From assembly GCA_002722955.1 (NCBI GenBank), contig PBMZ01000036.1, positions 1 to 37,395 of the forward strand: DNA of 37,395 nt. Reading direction: 5' to 3'. The stretch is from Planctomycetaceae bacterium (GTDB lineage Bacteria; Planctomycetota; Planctomycetia; Planctomycetales; Planctomycetaceae). Shown piece after piece: positions 19,138 to 27,851 of this stretch (position 1 is its first letter; each line of letters begins with the position of its first letter). Position numbers and translations under genes: made by a program. The notes beneath the pieces were generated by a model, which worked only from the letters and a program-made list of their open reading frames with translations, searched no databases and had not been told where the DNA came from.

Positions 19138-19767
19138 TCAGTTCAGCCCCCCACTCAGCAATCGGATAAACTGAGGAATGAAGCGTTCGAAAGCCCGCGC
19201 GCGATGGCTGAGGTGTTGCTTGACGACCGATCCCAATTCACCAAACGTCTTGTGGTACTCAGGGATCAAGAAATATGGGTCGTATCCGAAGCCGTTCGTA
19301 CCGCGCGGCTCGTTCGCAATTTGTCCTCGACACGTGGCCTCCACACTTAATCGAATCTCTCCAGTTTCGTCGGACAAAGCCACATGGCAGACGTATTGAG
19401 CACCCCGTCGATCGGTGGGCACGTCAGCCAGAGCATCGATCAACTTCGCGTTATTCGACTCATCCGTGGCACCCTCTCCGCTGTATCGCGCCGAGTAAAC
19501 TCCGGGGGCACCGTCTAACGCATCCACCATCAACCCGCTGTCTTCAGCAAGCACCCAACGCTTCAACTGCAAAGCCGGTTCGTATGCCTTCTTCGCGGCG
19601 TTTGCAGCAAAGCTGTCTTTGTCTTCGAAAACTTCCCCGACCTCGGGAAAGTCCGCGACACTCAAGACTTCGATGCCGAAGGGAGCGAGCAACTCGCGAA
19701 TCTCCGCCGACTTTTTCACATTGCGAGATGCGAGAACGATAGAAGTTGTCACGGTGAGAGTTCCCAT
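19138..19767 (-). CDS. rdgB: RdgB/HAM1 non-canonical purine NTP pyrophosphatase (dITP/XTP pyrophosphatase)
   Basis: From ATG 19767 the product is 209 residues, the usual family size. A longer reading to 19863 adds 32 residues that lack family resemblance. Family blocks are present in order: the substrate loop SIVLASRNVKKSAEI, LAEDSGLMVDALDGAPGVYS with the metal-binding Glu/Asp, the nucleobase block GTNGFGYDPYF, and SHRARAF at the C-terminal end. The enzyme hydrolyses dITP, ITP and XTP to monophosphates and pyrophosphate in the cytoplasm, keeping deaminated purines out of DNA. It is a housekeeping gene here, 70 bases upstream of the giant propeller gene, with no obvious functional link. Confidence 0.95.
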   Translation of the reverse strand: MGTLTVTTSIVLASRNVKKSAEIRELLAPFGIEVLSVADFPEVGEVFEDKDSFAANAAKKAYEPALQLKRWVLAEDSGLMVDALDGAPGVYSARYSGEGATDESNNAKLIDALADVPTDRRGAQYVCHVALSDETGEIRLSVEATCRGQIANEPRGTNGFGYDPYFLIPEYHKTFGELGSVVKQHLSHRARAFERFIPQFIRLLSGGLN

Positions 19768-19868
19768 CTTCGTCGCGAATTGTTGAACGCCCAGCCGATG
19801 GCGCCGGCGACCAGCAGCGTTGAACGTGATTACCCGATCAACACGTTCTGGTTTCATTAACACCGAAG

Positions 19869-19938
19869 AATTCGTGGTCGTCCTGAAGTCGTGGGGCCAA
19901 ATCTTCCTAATCCCACGAATTCAGGGCGACCACGAATT
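19869..19938. repeat. Long imperfect palindrome with 27-base arms
   Basis: The left arm at 19869-19895 begins AATTCGTGGTCG. The right arm at 19912-19938 ends CGACCACGAATT. They pair at 25 of 27 positions around a 16-base spacer. The element lies in the 287-base gap between rdgB and the secreted nuclease gene, both on the minus strand. It could end the nuclease transcript or be a small palindromic (REP/MITE-like) repeat. No run of T follows, so a classical intrinsic terminator is not supported. The rest of the gap (19768-20054) shows no gene. Confidence 0.75.
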
Positions 19939-20054
19939 AGACTCTGTGAAAACTCGCGTTTGCCACAAGTTGTTATCAACGTGACGCTTAACTGAAATAT
20001 CGGTCATGTTCATGAATAATCCGGTTAAACAATCCGGCGATTTCGCGCGTCGCG

Positions 20055-20942
20055 TCAGAGCCCATCATCATCGTCAATGATCTGTACGGGCGTCAGTATG
20101 AGCATGTGGTCGGACATCGAGCCCCGATGTGCTCGCGGATCAGTCGGTGCCAGAATGTATTGTTTCGAGTACTTAAACTCCGGCTGGTCTTTGGGAACAA
20201 GAATATGATCAAATGGCGCTCCTGTGACGTAGGTCGTTGCGTCTTTTGCATTCAGGTCCTTTAGTCCCAAGTCGACCAACGACTTCATCGCGTCCTCGTC
20301 AGCCGCCAAACAATTGGTGTCGCCAACGATCATGATGTCTTCGTCGTTGAATCCTTTCTTGACGGTATCAAATACTTTCGCCAGTGCCTTGGCTTCGTTG
20401 GCGCGACGAATGGCAGGATCGGGAGCACCGTCTTTGGTCACATTCGACTTCATATGGATCGATATGATGACCAGATCATTCTTTCCTCCAGCAGCTTGAA
20501 ACTTGACCGCATACGGATGCCTCGACCACAGGCTGCCGTCTTTGTGGTCGAGGGGAATGCGGAAAGCTTTGCCAATTTTCTTGACTCGCTCTGAATTCCA
20601 GGCGACTCCACACAATTGATAGGTCTTTTCAGGCTCGCGCTTTGGGTACAATTCGTATTGCCAGGTTTGTCCGGTGCGTTCACTAAGCAACTCCATGACT
20701 TGATCGAGCTTCGAATTCCGAAACGGAGCACCGGGCCCGTCGGTGTCGTGAATCTCTTGCAAGGCCAGGATGTCGACGCTGGCCATCTGAATATGCTCGG
20801 CCAACGCAAAGTGGCTCTGACCATATTTGCGTTCACCAAGATTCTCGATGTTCCAGCTACCGACTTTGATGTAATCCTTGGCGATGCATGGTTGAGCAAT
20901 TAGACAAGTGATGGCGAGGATCTTTAGCAGACGCAAAAACAT
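20055..20942 (-). CDS. Secreted endonuclease/exonuclease/phosphatase-family protein
   Basis: ATG 20942 gives a 295-residue protein with a signal peptide (MFLRLLKILAITCLIAQPCI), so I reject the longer reading from 21053 that overlaps the upstream gene. The mature part is a DNase I-like fold. KVGSWNIENLG holds the metal Asn; DILALQEIHD holds the metal Glu; VISIHMKSN holds a His. IVGDTNC holds the Asp/Asn pair and MSDHMLIL holds the final Asp-His. Members cleave phosphodiesters in DNA, phospholipids or inositol phosphates. The substrate is not decidable here, but export suggests extracellular nucleic acid or phospholipid. The gene lies 41 nt after the lipid-type ABC transporter gene, in a probable three-gene operon. 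Confidence 0.9.
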   Translation of the reverse strand: MFLRLLKILAITCLIAQPCIAKDYIKVGSWNIENLGERKYGQSHFALAEHIQMASVDILALQEIHDTDGPGAPFRNSKLDQVMELLSERTGQTWQYELYPKREPEKTYQLCGVAWNSERVKKIGKAFRIPLDHKDGSLWSRHPYAVKFQAAGGKNDLVIISIHMKSNVTKDGAPDPAIRRANEAKALAKVFDTVKKGFNDEDIMIVGDTNCLAADEDAMKSLVDLGLKDLNAKDATTYVTGAPFDHILVPKDQPEFKYSKQYILAPTDPRAHRGSMSDHMLILTPVQIIDDDDGL

Positions 20943-20983
20943 ATGGCTCGTCAATCTGTAAAGGTGGGCAAGGCTCTTAGTTT

Positions 20984-22561
20984 CTACCGAGAAGCGACGA
21001 ATTCTAAGAACGTAAATACAAAATGCACAACCAACACGAACAAAGTCGACCATAAGATCGCCGCCGTGATGCTGTGACTAACATCGTTGATCGAGGTCTT
21101 CGGCCTTGACGCTTGGAAATAGGATATCAGCCCAATTCCAGCGGCGCAGCAAAGTAGCTTGAGCACTAACCAACCTGTCCCATCATATAACAACGTGTCC
21201 TGCAATCGTATCCTATCGTGAAAGTGAGCGTCCCAAAAATCCGGACCACGTTTGGGATGCGTCACCGTGAAAACGATCAGGCTGGTGTACTTGGCCAGGA
21301 AAAAACCAAACCCCACCAACGCCGGCGTGCCTAACAAGAAAGCCCATAGGTTGCCGGTTAAGAGATAACGACACGGCTTCACACCATAGGTCGCCAATGA
21401 ATCCATTTGGCGTCCATATGTCTTGCCCCCAATGTCCGATGCCACGGCGGCTCCGCAACGGGCAGCGATCAAGATTGTCGTCAACACGGGAACCAGAATG
21501 CGATAAAGGGCAAAGCCGATCGATCGCAGCAAGTCTTCGATGATCAGCGGCTCGGTATATTGGGCATAAGGCAAGAATCGAAATGTGAAGTGCGTCGTCA
21601 CAAAGCCGATGATGATGCCGGCGATGGCGATATAGAACCAGGCGGACGGTCCGGCGACGAGCATCAAGTAATGCCACAAGTATCGGATTCCCCACCGCGG
21701 ACTCTTCCACAGTGGCAGCAAATTCATCGGAAGTTTGATCATCGCCGTTAGAGCATTCGTTGTGCTCACGAAGAAGTCCCCGAGACATCGTGTCAACTTT
21801 TCACTTGTCGAGGTCGAAGATTCCGCCTCTTCGATTGGTGCTGCGGCCGCCTGCAGATACTCGTCGAGCTTCGGCCATTCCGACTTCGGAACGGGGCGCA
21901 GTTTGCGCTGATTGGCATCCAACAGATAGATGGCATCGGCAATCTTCGGCAAAGACTCGTAATCGTGAGTGACAATGATCGATGTTTTCTGGTGAGCTTC
22001 CTGAGTCCGGGCGATCAATTCCGCCACGCGATTTGCGGACGTTGAGTCCAGTCCCGAGGTTGGCTCATCGTAAAGAATAACATCCGGGTCAAAGGCCAAA
22101 GTGCGCGCGATGGCCAAGCGTTGCTGCTGCCCGCCGCTCATCATGGCGATCGGCGTCTTTTGAGGGACATCCAATTCTTGAAGCAGCGCAATTCCGTCTT
22201 GTTTTGACGAGCCTGTTACGTGATCTTGAGCAAACCGCACGTTGTCTCGGGCCGAGAATTCATCAAACAGAGCGAAGTACTGAAACACGACGCCGACCGA
22301 CGGTCTTGGTCCACCGGCAACAATCTGTTGCTCGCCGAATTGCACCTTGCCGCTGAATTGAATCGGTGAATCCGCCGAGTCGACGGCTCCCGACAGAATC
22401 CGCAACAACACGGATTTGCCCGCACCACTGGGACCGACGATCAACGTTATCTTGCCGGATTCGAATTGGGCTGATGTGTCAGCCAGCAATTCGCGCGAGC
22501 CGACTTGGACTTTGAGCGACTCGAACTCTACGGCGTTTGGGGGTAACTCATCGACGCTCAT
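20984..22561 (-). CDS. Single-chain MlaF-MlaE type ABC transporter (ATPase fused to permease)
   Basis: The product is 525 residues from ATG 22561, which lies 2 nt after the upstream stop; TTG 22567 would overlap that stop. Residues 1-~235 form an ABC ATPase. Walker A is GPSGAGKS (43-50), the signature is MSGGQQQR, Walker B is DVILYDEPTSGLDS, and the switch His is in VTHDYE. After a linker (EEAESSTSTSEK) comes an MlaE/DUF140-type permease of about 260 residues with five hydrophobic segments, and ARCGAAVASDIGGKTYGRQMDSLATYGV matching the family's conserved loop. In most bacteria MlaF and MlaE are separate and move phospholipids between inner and outer membrane with an MCE (MlaD) protein. Here they are one chain and no MCE gene is present nearby. 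The cargo is inferred to be lipid. Confidence 0.92.
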   Translation of the reverse strand: MSVDELPPNAVEFESLKVQVGSRELLADTSAQFESGKITLIVGPSGAGKSVLLRILSGAVDSADSPIQFSGKVQFGEQQIVAGGPRPSVGVVFQYFALFDEFSARDNVRFAQDHVTGSSKQDGIALLQELDVPQKTPIAMMSGGQQQRLAIARTLAFDPDVILYDEPTSGLDSTSANRVAELIARTQEAHQKTSIIVTHDYESLPKIADAIYLLDANQRKLRPVPKSEWPKLDEYLQAAAAPIEEAESSTSTSEKLTRCLGDFFVSTTNALTAMIKLPMNLLPLWKSPRWGIRYLWHYLMLVAGPSAWFYIAIAGIIIGFVTTHFTFRFLPYAQYTEPLIIEDLLRSIGFALYRILVPVLTTILIAARCGAAVASDIGGKTYGRQMDSLATYGVKPCRYLLTGNLWAFLLGTPALVGFGFFLAKYTSLIVFTVTHPKRGPDFWDAHFHDRIRLQDTLLYDGTGWLVLKLLCCAAGIGLISYFQASRPKTSINDVSHSITAAILWSTLFVLVVHFVFTFLEFVASR

Positions 22562-22563
22562 GC

Positions 22564-24993
22564 TCAATGCCGCAGCAAGAATTCGTTGGAATTGACCAAA
22601 GCGTGCAACAAGTCCTGAAGCCCCTCACTTCGAGACTTTGATGTCTCAACATGCTTCAACGCCAAGTCGGATTCGCGTGTCGACGGCCGTCGGCAGATCG
22701 ACGCCAAGTAGAGCGTCTCGATGATCTCGGCGTTCGACTTTTTCGCCGCCAGCAACACGGCGATGCGGCACTTGGGTGATTCGAGCTTCGACAACACCTC
22801 GGGGTTGTTCATTACATGCAACACATGATTCAGTGACGGTTCGTCCTCCCGTGCACAATCGCAAGCGACGTCTCGAACCGGTTTCGAGAAAGCTTTCAGG
22901 AAATGATGATCGATGTTGCCCTCGGCCAATTCGATGGCTCGAGTGCCGATGGGGTAACCCGGAAAAGTTTCGGGAACACCAGTCGCCGCGGAAATACCAT
23001 CGATGATTTGTTCGGCCGACAGCATCTTGACCTTCGTCGACGTAAAGTACTTCTCGGCATCCGCCGCGTGTTCCGATTGCTCGGCCGGACTCGATGAAAA
23101 CTGATATGTCTTCGAATTCACGATGGTGCGGATGATGGGTTTGATTCGGTAACCGTCGTCGACGAATTGTTTTGCCAGCGTGTCGAGAAGCTCGGGGATT
23201 GCCGGCGGGTTGCTTTCTCGAAAGTCATCAACGGGCTCAACAATGCCTCGGCCGAACAGATGGAACCAGACACGATTGACCGTCGAGGTCGCGAAGTAAC
23301 GTTGCCCCTTGCCCGTCAACCAACTGGCAAGAAGTGCGCGGCGATCGGCTTCATCAGTTTCGGTCAGCGACGTACCGAATGCCGCTGGAGCGATCGTTTC
23401 CTCTGTGTCCGGATGTTTGACTTCTCCGCTGGTTGCCACGTACACGATTTCGTCGTCATTGCCGAAGCGTCGGCCCTTCAATCTGACGCGTGCAAAGGTC
23501 GCGGCCAATCCGTAGTAATCGTTTTGCGTAATCGCCTCGAACGGATGATTGTGGCACTTGGCACATTGAATTCGTACGCCCAAAAAGAGCTGAGCCATGC
23601 TTTCGGCCGCTTCGGGCGGCGTGCGCGAGATGCGATAAAAATTCGCCGGCGCGTTGTGAATCGTGTTGCCGACGCTGGTCAAGATCTCGCGAGCGAACTG
23701 CTCGAAGGAACGGTCTTCGCGGAAATGCCGGACAAGGTATCGATGCAAGACGTGCACGCCGCGCTGACTGATCGATTCGCGATTGCCTCGCATCACGTCG
23801 GCCCACTTCAGCGCCCAAAAGCTTCCGAACTCGGGGCGCGCCAGCAACTGGTCAACCAACTTAGATCGCCGATTTGGATCGTCGGAATCAAGGAATTGGC
23901 CAGCCTCCTCTGGCGTTGGCAACGTACCAATCACGTCCAAATAAACACGCCGCAAAAACTCAGCATCATCAATGACGGCTGCTCCGCGAAGTTGCAATTG
24001 ATTGTGTTTGGCAAAGACGGCCGTGTCGACAATGTTGCCCTTCGGAATCTCTCGGCTGGCGAAAAGCGGATCGTGGCGAACGTAGGTCAAATTGACAGTC
24101 GCTAATTCGTCCAAGTATCGAGCCAACACGGCGACTTCCGCGGTTTGATGAAAGCTGACTAAACCGCTGCCATCGACGCTGGCGGCGTCTTCGTCACTGA
24201 CTGTGAAGACCGTCAAATGGCTGACATCTTTGACGCTACCATCATCGAAGTGAGCCAGTGTAAACATCTGATGCTCGTCCGAATCCGTGTGCAGTGTCTT
24301 CTTCGGCTGAGGCCAAAGTTCGAGTCGCACAAGCTTGGGTGACACTTCCGAGTTCTTCGCGCCTTCAGACAGCCAGTCGACGATAATCTGATACGTGTCG
24401 TCAGTCTCACGATAACGGTGCCCGCCCTGGTGAGGCACCTTGTTGGTCGCTTTCCGAAGAATCAAGCTTTCAGCGGGATCAGCCGGGTTTGTGCGGCGTC
24501 CAAAGATTTCACGAGTCAGGGTCATGTGGTCCAAGTCAGGTTTGAAACCTCGAAGACTCAGACGAAAACCATTCTTGCCTTGCGGCGAACCGTGGCAGGC
24601 GCCTTGATTGCAGCCGCCAACTGACAATGCTCCGATGACTTCGCGGCGGAAATCAATTGGGGGCCGGACTTCGAAATCCGCTACGGTGACTCGGGTTTGA
24701 GCAACGGAACTACCAATACGAGCCAGAATCGTCGTCGTTCCGTTACCTCGCGCAGAAACAACACCCGCCGAATCCACCGACACGACCCCTTCCGGCTTCA
24801 CCTCAAAGGTGACTTGGCGAGTCACGTCCGCGACGGTGTTTTGATCGCGCTGTTGATGTGCGACGATGCGAGCTCTCGAGCGAGCTCCGTGCAAGTTGAC
24901 TTGCGTCGGAAAAACGCTGAGATCATCTGCAGACGCCAGTTGAAGGCTGCAGAATGTTGCGAGTATCAAGCAAGTGACTCGGAGCGCGTGCAT
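22564..24993 (-). CDS. Secreted Ig-like / heme-c-like / DUF1549 / DUF1553 protein
   Basis: This 809-residue protein has a signal peptide (cleavage near residue 22) and GGAG before ATG 24993. Residues ~25-110 look like a bacterial Ig-like (Big_2) domain (VSVDSAGVVSARGNGTTTI). A cysteine motif CNQGACH (128-134) follows in the place where relatives carry cytochrome c; its spacing is CX4CH. DUF1549 comes next (RRVYLDVIGTLPTPEEA), with QCAKCHNHPFE giving a standard CxxCH. DUF1553 ends the chain (NRVWFHLFGRGIVEPVDDF, MNNPEVLSKLE). Such proteins are abundant in planctomycetes and their reaction is unknown. Unlike the other two DUF1549 genes in the window, this one is followed by a transporter gene, 2 nt away, rather than by DUF1501. 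Confidence 0.92.
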   Translation of the reverse strand: MHALRVTCLILATFCSLQLASADDLSVFPTQVNLHGARSRARIVAHQQRDQNTVADVTRQVTFEVKPEGVVSVDSAGVVSARGNGTTTILARIGSSVAQTRVTVADFEVRPPIDFRREVIGALSVGGCNQGACHGSPQGKNGFRLSLRGFKPDLDHMTLTREIFGRRTNPADPAESLILRKATNKVPHQGGHRYRETDDTYQIIVDWLSEGAKNSEVSPKLVRLELWPQPKKTLHTDSDEHQMFTLAHFDDGSVKDVSHLTVFTVSDEDAASVDGSGLVSFHQTAEVAVLARYLDELATVNLTYVRHDPLFASREIPKGNIVDTAVFAKHNQLQLRGAAVIDDAEFLRRVYLDVIGTLPTPEEAGQFLDSDDPNRRSKLVDQLLARPEFGSFWALKWADVMRGNRESISQRGVHVLHRYLVRHFREDRSFEQFAREILTSVGNTIHNAPANFYRISRTPPEAAESMAQLFLGVRIQCAKCHNHPFEAITQNDYYGLAATFARVRLKGRRFGNDDEIVYVATSGEVKHPDTEETIAPAAFGTSLTETDEADRRALLASWLTGKGQRYFATSTVNRVWFHLFGRGIVEPVDDFRESNPPAIPELLDTLAKQFVDDGYRIKPIIRTIVNSKTYQFSSSPAEQSEHAADAEKYFTSTKVKMLSAEQIIDGISAATGVPETFPGYPIGTRAIELAEGNIDHHFLKAFSKPVRDVACDCAREDEPSLNHVLHVMNNPEVLSKLESPKCRIAVLLAAKKSNAEIIETLYLASICRRPSTRESDLALKHVETSKSRSEGLQDLLHALVNSNEFLLRH

Positions 24994-25222
24994 ACAGTTC
25001 TCCAGACTTTGTTCCCGTTAGGCTCACCTTAAGTGTCCTAAACATCAGGCGGTTGCGTCAATGGCATCGTGGGAAGACGAATAGCGAGAGAAGCCCGGCC
25101 TTTCGAAAAAGCGGGGCTTCTGCTGGTGCGATTCCCTGTGGACTTCGAGACCGTATCTGCGTTTTAATTACCATGCACTCGGACAAATCCATTTGTCAGG
25201 ACTGACTTTCGCTGGAATGAAT
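24994..25222. promoter_or_regulatory. Divergent intergenic region with a GC-rich hairpin at 25089-25122
   Basis: This 229-base gap separates two divergently read DUF1549 genes and should hold both promoters. It contains a hairpin: AGAAGCCCGGC and GCGGGGCTTCT pair around TTTCGAAAAA. With a divergent arrangement it cannot end either gene, so a leader or attenuator role, or a stray repeat, is possible. No convincing promoter boxes were found. Confidence 0.5.
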
Positions 25223-27829
25223 ATGCTTAGATATCGCTTGTTGGCAGCTTTGCCGCTTCTGTTTGTAGTCTCTTCGAGCTTCGCTGCGGAGATCACGCCT
25301 GAAGAGTTGGCGTTTTTCGAATCCAAGATCCGACCGGTGCTGATTCGCGAGTGCTACGGTTGCCACTCGAATAAAGCGGGCAACGTCCGCGGTGGACTGA
25401 GGCTGGACACGAAGCAGTTGATGCTGATCGGCGGCAGTAGCGGGCCAGCGATTGTTCCGGCTAACCTTGAGGAAAGTTGGCTCTACAACGCCATGAACCA
25501 TGAAGACTTCGAGATGCCTCCAAAGCGGAAGCTGCCTCAAAGTGTGATTAATGATTTCAAGAAGTGGATCGAGATGGGGGCTCCCGACCCTCGAGTCAAT
25601 ACGATCACCAAAGTGAACTCGAAAATCACGAAGACAGAAATCGCGAAGGCCAAGAGAACTTTTTGGGCGTACCAAAAGCCAACGAAATCAACACCGCCGC
25701 GTGTAAAGAAAAGCAGCTGGCCGAAGACCGACATTGATCGCTTTCTGTTGGCAAAGCTGGAAGAAGCCAACTTGTCTCCGGCGGATGCTGAACCCTATCA
25801 AGTCCTGCGTCGATTGAACTTCGATTTGCTGGGGCTACCGTCGACTGTGGCTCAGATCAAGTCTTTCGAAGCGGCATGGAAGCGAAACGCTGATAAGGCC
25901 ATCGCTGACGTTGTCGATCGCAGCCTGGCTAGAGATCAATACGGTGAACGATGGGGCCGCCATTGGCTTGATGTGGTTCGCTACGCCGAGTCCACCGGTC
26001 GTGAGGTCAACATGACCTATCCTCAGGCTTGGCGGTATCGAGATTACGTCATCGATTCGTTCAACGAAGACAAGCCCTTCGATCGTTTCGTGCAAGAGCA
26101 GATCGCCGGCGACCTGCTTCCGGTCAAGACCGACGAGCAATGGGCTGAGAACTTGGTCGCGACAACTTTCCTGGCCATCGGCCCCAAGAACGTCAACGAA
26201 CAAAACCCCGTGCAATTCGCCGCCGATGTTGCCGACGAGCAGATTGATGTAACAACACGTGTCTTCCTGGCGATGTCGGTCGCCTGTGCTCGCTGCCATG
26301 ACCACAAGTTCGATCCGATTCCGCAGGCTGACTACTACGCGATGGCGGGCATCTTCAACAGTATGACGACCTACTTTGGCAATCCGCAGTCCGACTTGGG
26401 TAAGTTCAAAGGTGCCCAAGAAAAGCAAACCAGCACGCTGCTAATCTTGCCGATCGACGATGCCAATCCGTGGCAAGAATCGCTGACAAAGGGTGAGATT
26501 GAAGATCTTCGATCACAGGTTTTCCAAATCCGGCAGCAGTCTCGGCAAGCTCGAATGGCAGGTGGAGCTGGCGGAAACGCTCAGCGAGAGCGCGCCGTTC
26601 GCTTAAGCCAACTGTCCGCGTTGTCAGGCAAGATCGCATCGGTTGACGAGGACGGCAAACCGCTGAGCTTTGCAATGGGCGTCCAAGAATTAGGAGAGCC
26701 CGTTGATGCCAAATTGCTTGTCCGAGGCGAAATTGATCAACAGGCGCAAACTGTGCCGCGCGGTTTTCCTCATGTGTTGACGTCGACACAGCCACGCTTC
26801 AAAAACGATTCGAGCGGCCGGTTAGACTTGGCTCGTTGGATCGGCAACAAGAACAACCCGTTGACTGCTCGAGTCATGGTCAATCGCATTTGGTTGCATT
26901 TGATCGGCCGCGGCATTGTGACTTCGACGGAGAACTTTGGCTCGACCGGTCAAATGCCCGGTCATCCTAAGCTGCTCGATTACTTGGCCGTGCGATTCAT
27001 GGACTCTGATTGGTCAATCAAGTCTGTGATTCGAGAGATTGCAACGTCGCGGGTTTACCGGATGCAGTCCACATTCGGTCGAAGTCATCACGAACAGGAT
27101 CCTGACAACGCTCTGGTTTGGCGAGCCAACCCGCGGCGATTGGACGCTGAAGCGTTGCGGGACGCGATGCTCAGTATCAGTGGTGAAATCGATTTGGAAC
27201 GTCCCCGTGCTTCAGAAGTTGCACGTGCTGGATTTACGCGAATACTCAACGGGCGACTGATTCAACAAGGTACGCGATCCGGAGCTCGCATTGGTGGAAG
27301 CTCCCAACAGGGAGCTCGGCCGCAAGGACGTTTTCAACCAGGGCAGCGACGGCCCGGAGCTGGTCGCCCAGGGCAAGGGCGACCCGGCCAAGGTGGCCGT
27401 TTTCGTGGACGGCCTCAAGGTAATCAGCTGGATATGGTGCAAGCCAAGTTTCGCAGCGTGTATCTTCCAATCATTCGTGAGCACGAGCCGCGGTCTTTGG
27501 AAGTGTTTGACTTTGCCGATTCCAGTGTAATCACGGGGCAGCGGGCTGCAAACCAAGCTTTGTACATGATGAATAATCCGTTGGTGATTCAGCAAAGTGA
27601 AGCCTTTGCCGCCCGTTTGGCGAAGTCCAGCACGACGTCCAGCAATCGAGTCAGCGAAGCCTTCATGCTTGCCTACGGTCGACCGGCAACATCGGGCGAG
27701 CGAGCGGCGATTTCAACGTTCGCGCGAAAGTTTGACGTCGACGGCTCTTATCAAGAGCGACAGCGTGCGATCTTGAAGGCAATTTGCCAGGGCTTGTTCG
27801 CATCGGCCGAGTTTCGCTATTTGGATTGA
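25223..27829 (+). CDS. Secreted cytochrome-c-like (PSCyt1) / DUF1549 / DUF1553 protein with an Arg-Gly-rich insertion
   Basis: The product is about 868 residues from ATG 25223, chosen because it has GGA at -9 and starts the signal peptide MLRYRLLAALPLLFVVSSSF; ATG 25217 and TTG 25193 are also in frame. A heme-c-like site ECYGCHSN (Cys44, Cys47, His48) opens the PSCyt1 segment. DUF1549 follows, including RWGRHWLDVVRYAES and ACARCHDHKFDPI, a second CxxCH. DUF1553 (NRIWLHLIGRGIVTSTENFG, YMMNNPLVIQQSE) closes the protein. Inside DUF1553 there is an insertion rich in Arg, Gly, Gln and Pro (nucleotides about 27270-27425). The gene precedes a DUF1501 gene, the usual planctomycete pairing. The heme and the function are inferred, not shown. 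Confidence 0.92.
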   Translation: MLRYRLLAALPLLFVVSSSFAAEITPEELAFFESKIRPVLIRECYGCHSNKAGNVRGGLRLDTKQLMLIGGSSGPAIVPANLEESWLYNAMNHEDFEMPPKRKLPQSVINDFKKWIEMGAPDPRVNTITKVNSKITKTEIAKAKRTFWAYQKPTKSTPPRVKKSSWPKTDIDRFLLAKLEEANLSPADAEPYQVLRRLNFDLLGLPSTVAQIKSFEAAWKRNADKAIADVVDRSLARDQYGERWGRHWLDVVRYAESTGREVNMTYPQAWRYRDYVIDSFNEDKPFDRFVQEQIAGDLLPVKTDEQWAENLVATTFLAIGPKNVNEQNPVQFAADVADEQIDVTTRVFLAMSVACARCHDHKFDPIPQADYYAMAGIFNSMTTYFGNPQSDLGKFKGAQEKQTSTLLILPIDDANPWQESLTKGEIEDLRSQVFQIRQQSRQARMAGGAGGNAQRERAVRLSQLSALSGKIASVDEDGKPLSFAMGVQELGEPVDAKLLVRGEIDQQAQTVPRGFPHVLTSTQPRFKNDSSGRLDLARWIGNKNNPLTARVMVNRIWLHLIGRGIVTSTENFGSTGQMPGHPKLLDYLAVRFMDSDWSIKSVIREIATSRVYRMQSTFGRSHHEQDPDNALVWRANPRRLDAEALRDAMLSISGEIDLERPRASEVARAGFTRILNGRLIQQGTRSGARIGGSSQQGARPQGRFQPGQRRPGAGRPGQGRPGQGGRFRGRPQGNQLDMVQAKFRSVYLPIIREHEPRSLEVFDFADSSVITGQRAANQALYMMNNPLVIQQSEAFAARLAKSSTTSSNRVSEAFMLAYGRPATSGERAAISTFARKFDVDGSYQERQRAILKAICQGLFASAEFRYLD

Positions 27830-27851
27830 TTGAACATCAACGCGGCCTGTC

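Noticed and set aside
20943..21053. Longer N-terminus for the secreted nuclease-fold protein
   Set aside because: The extension overlaps the ABC transporter gene, places 37 residues before the signal peptide and adds no family similarity.
23167..24105. 312-residue open frame on the plus strand
   Set aside because: It is antisense to the well-supported Ig-DUF1549-DUF1553 gene and shows no recognisable domain.
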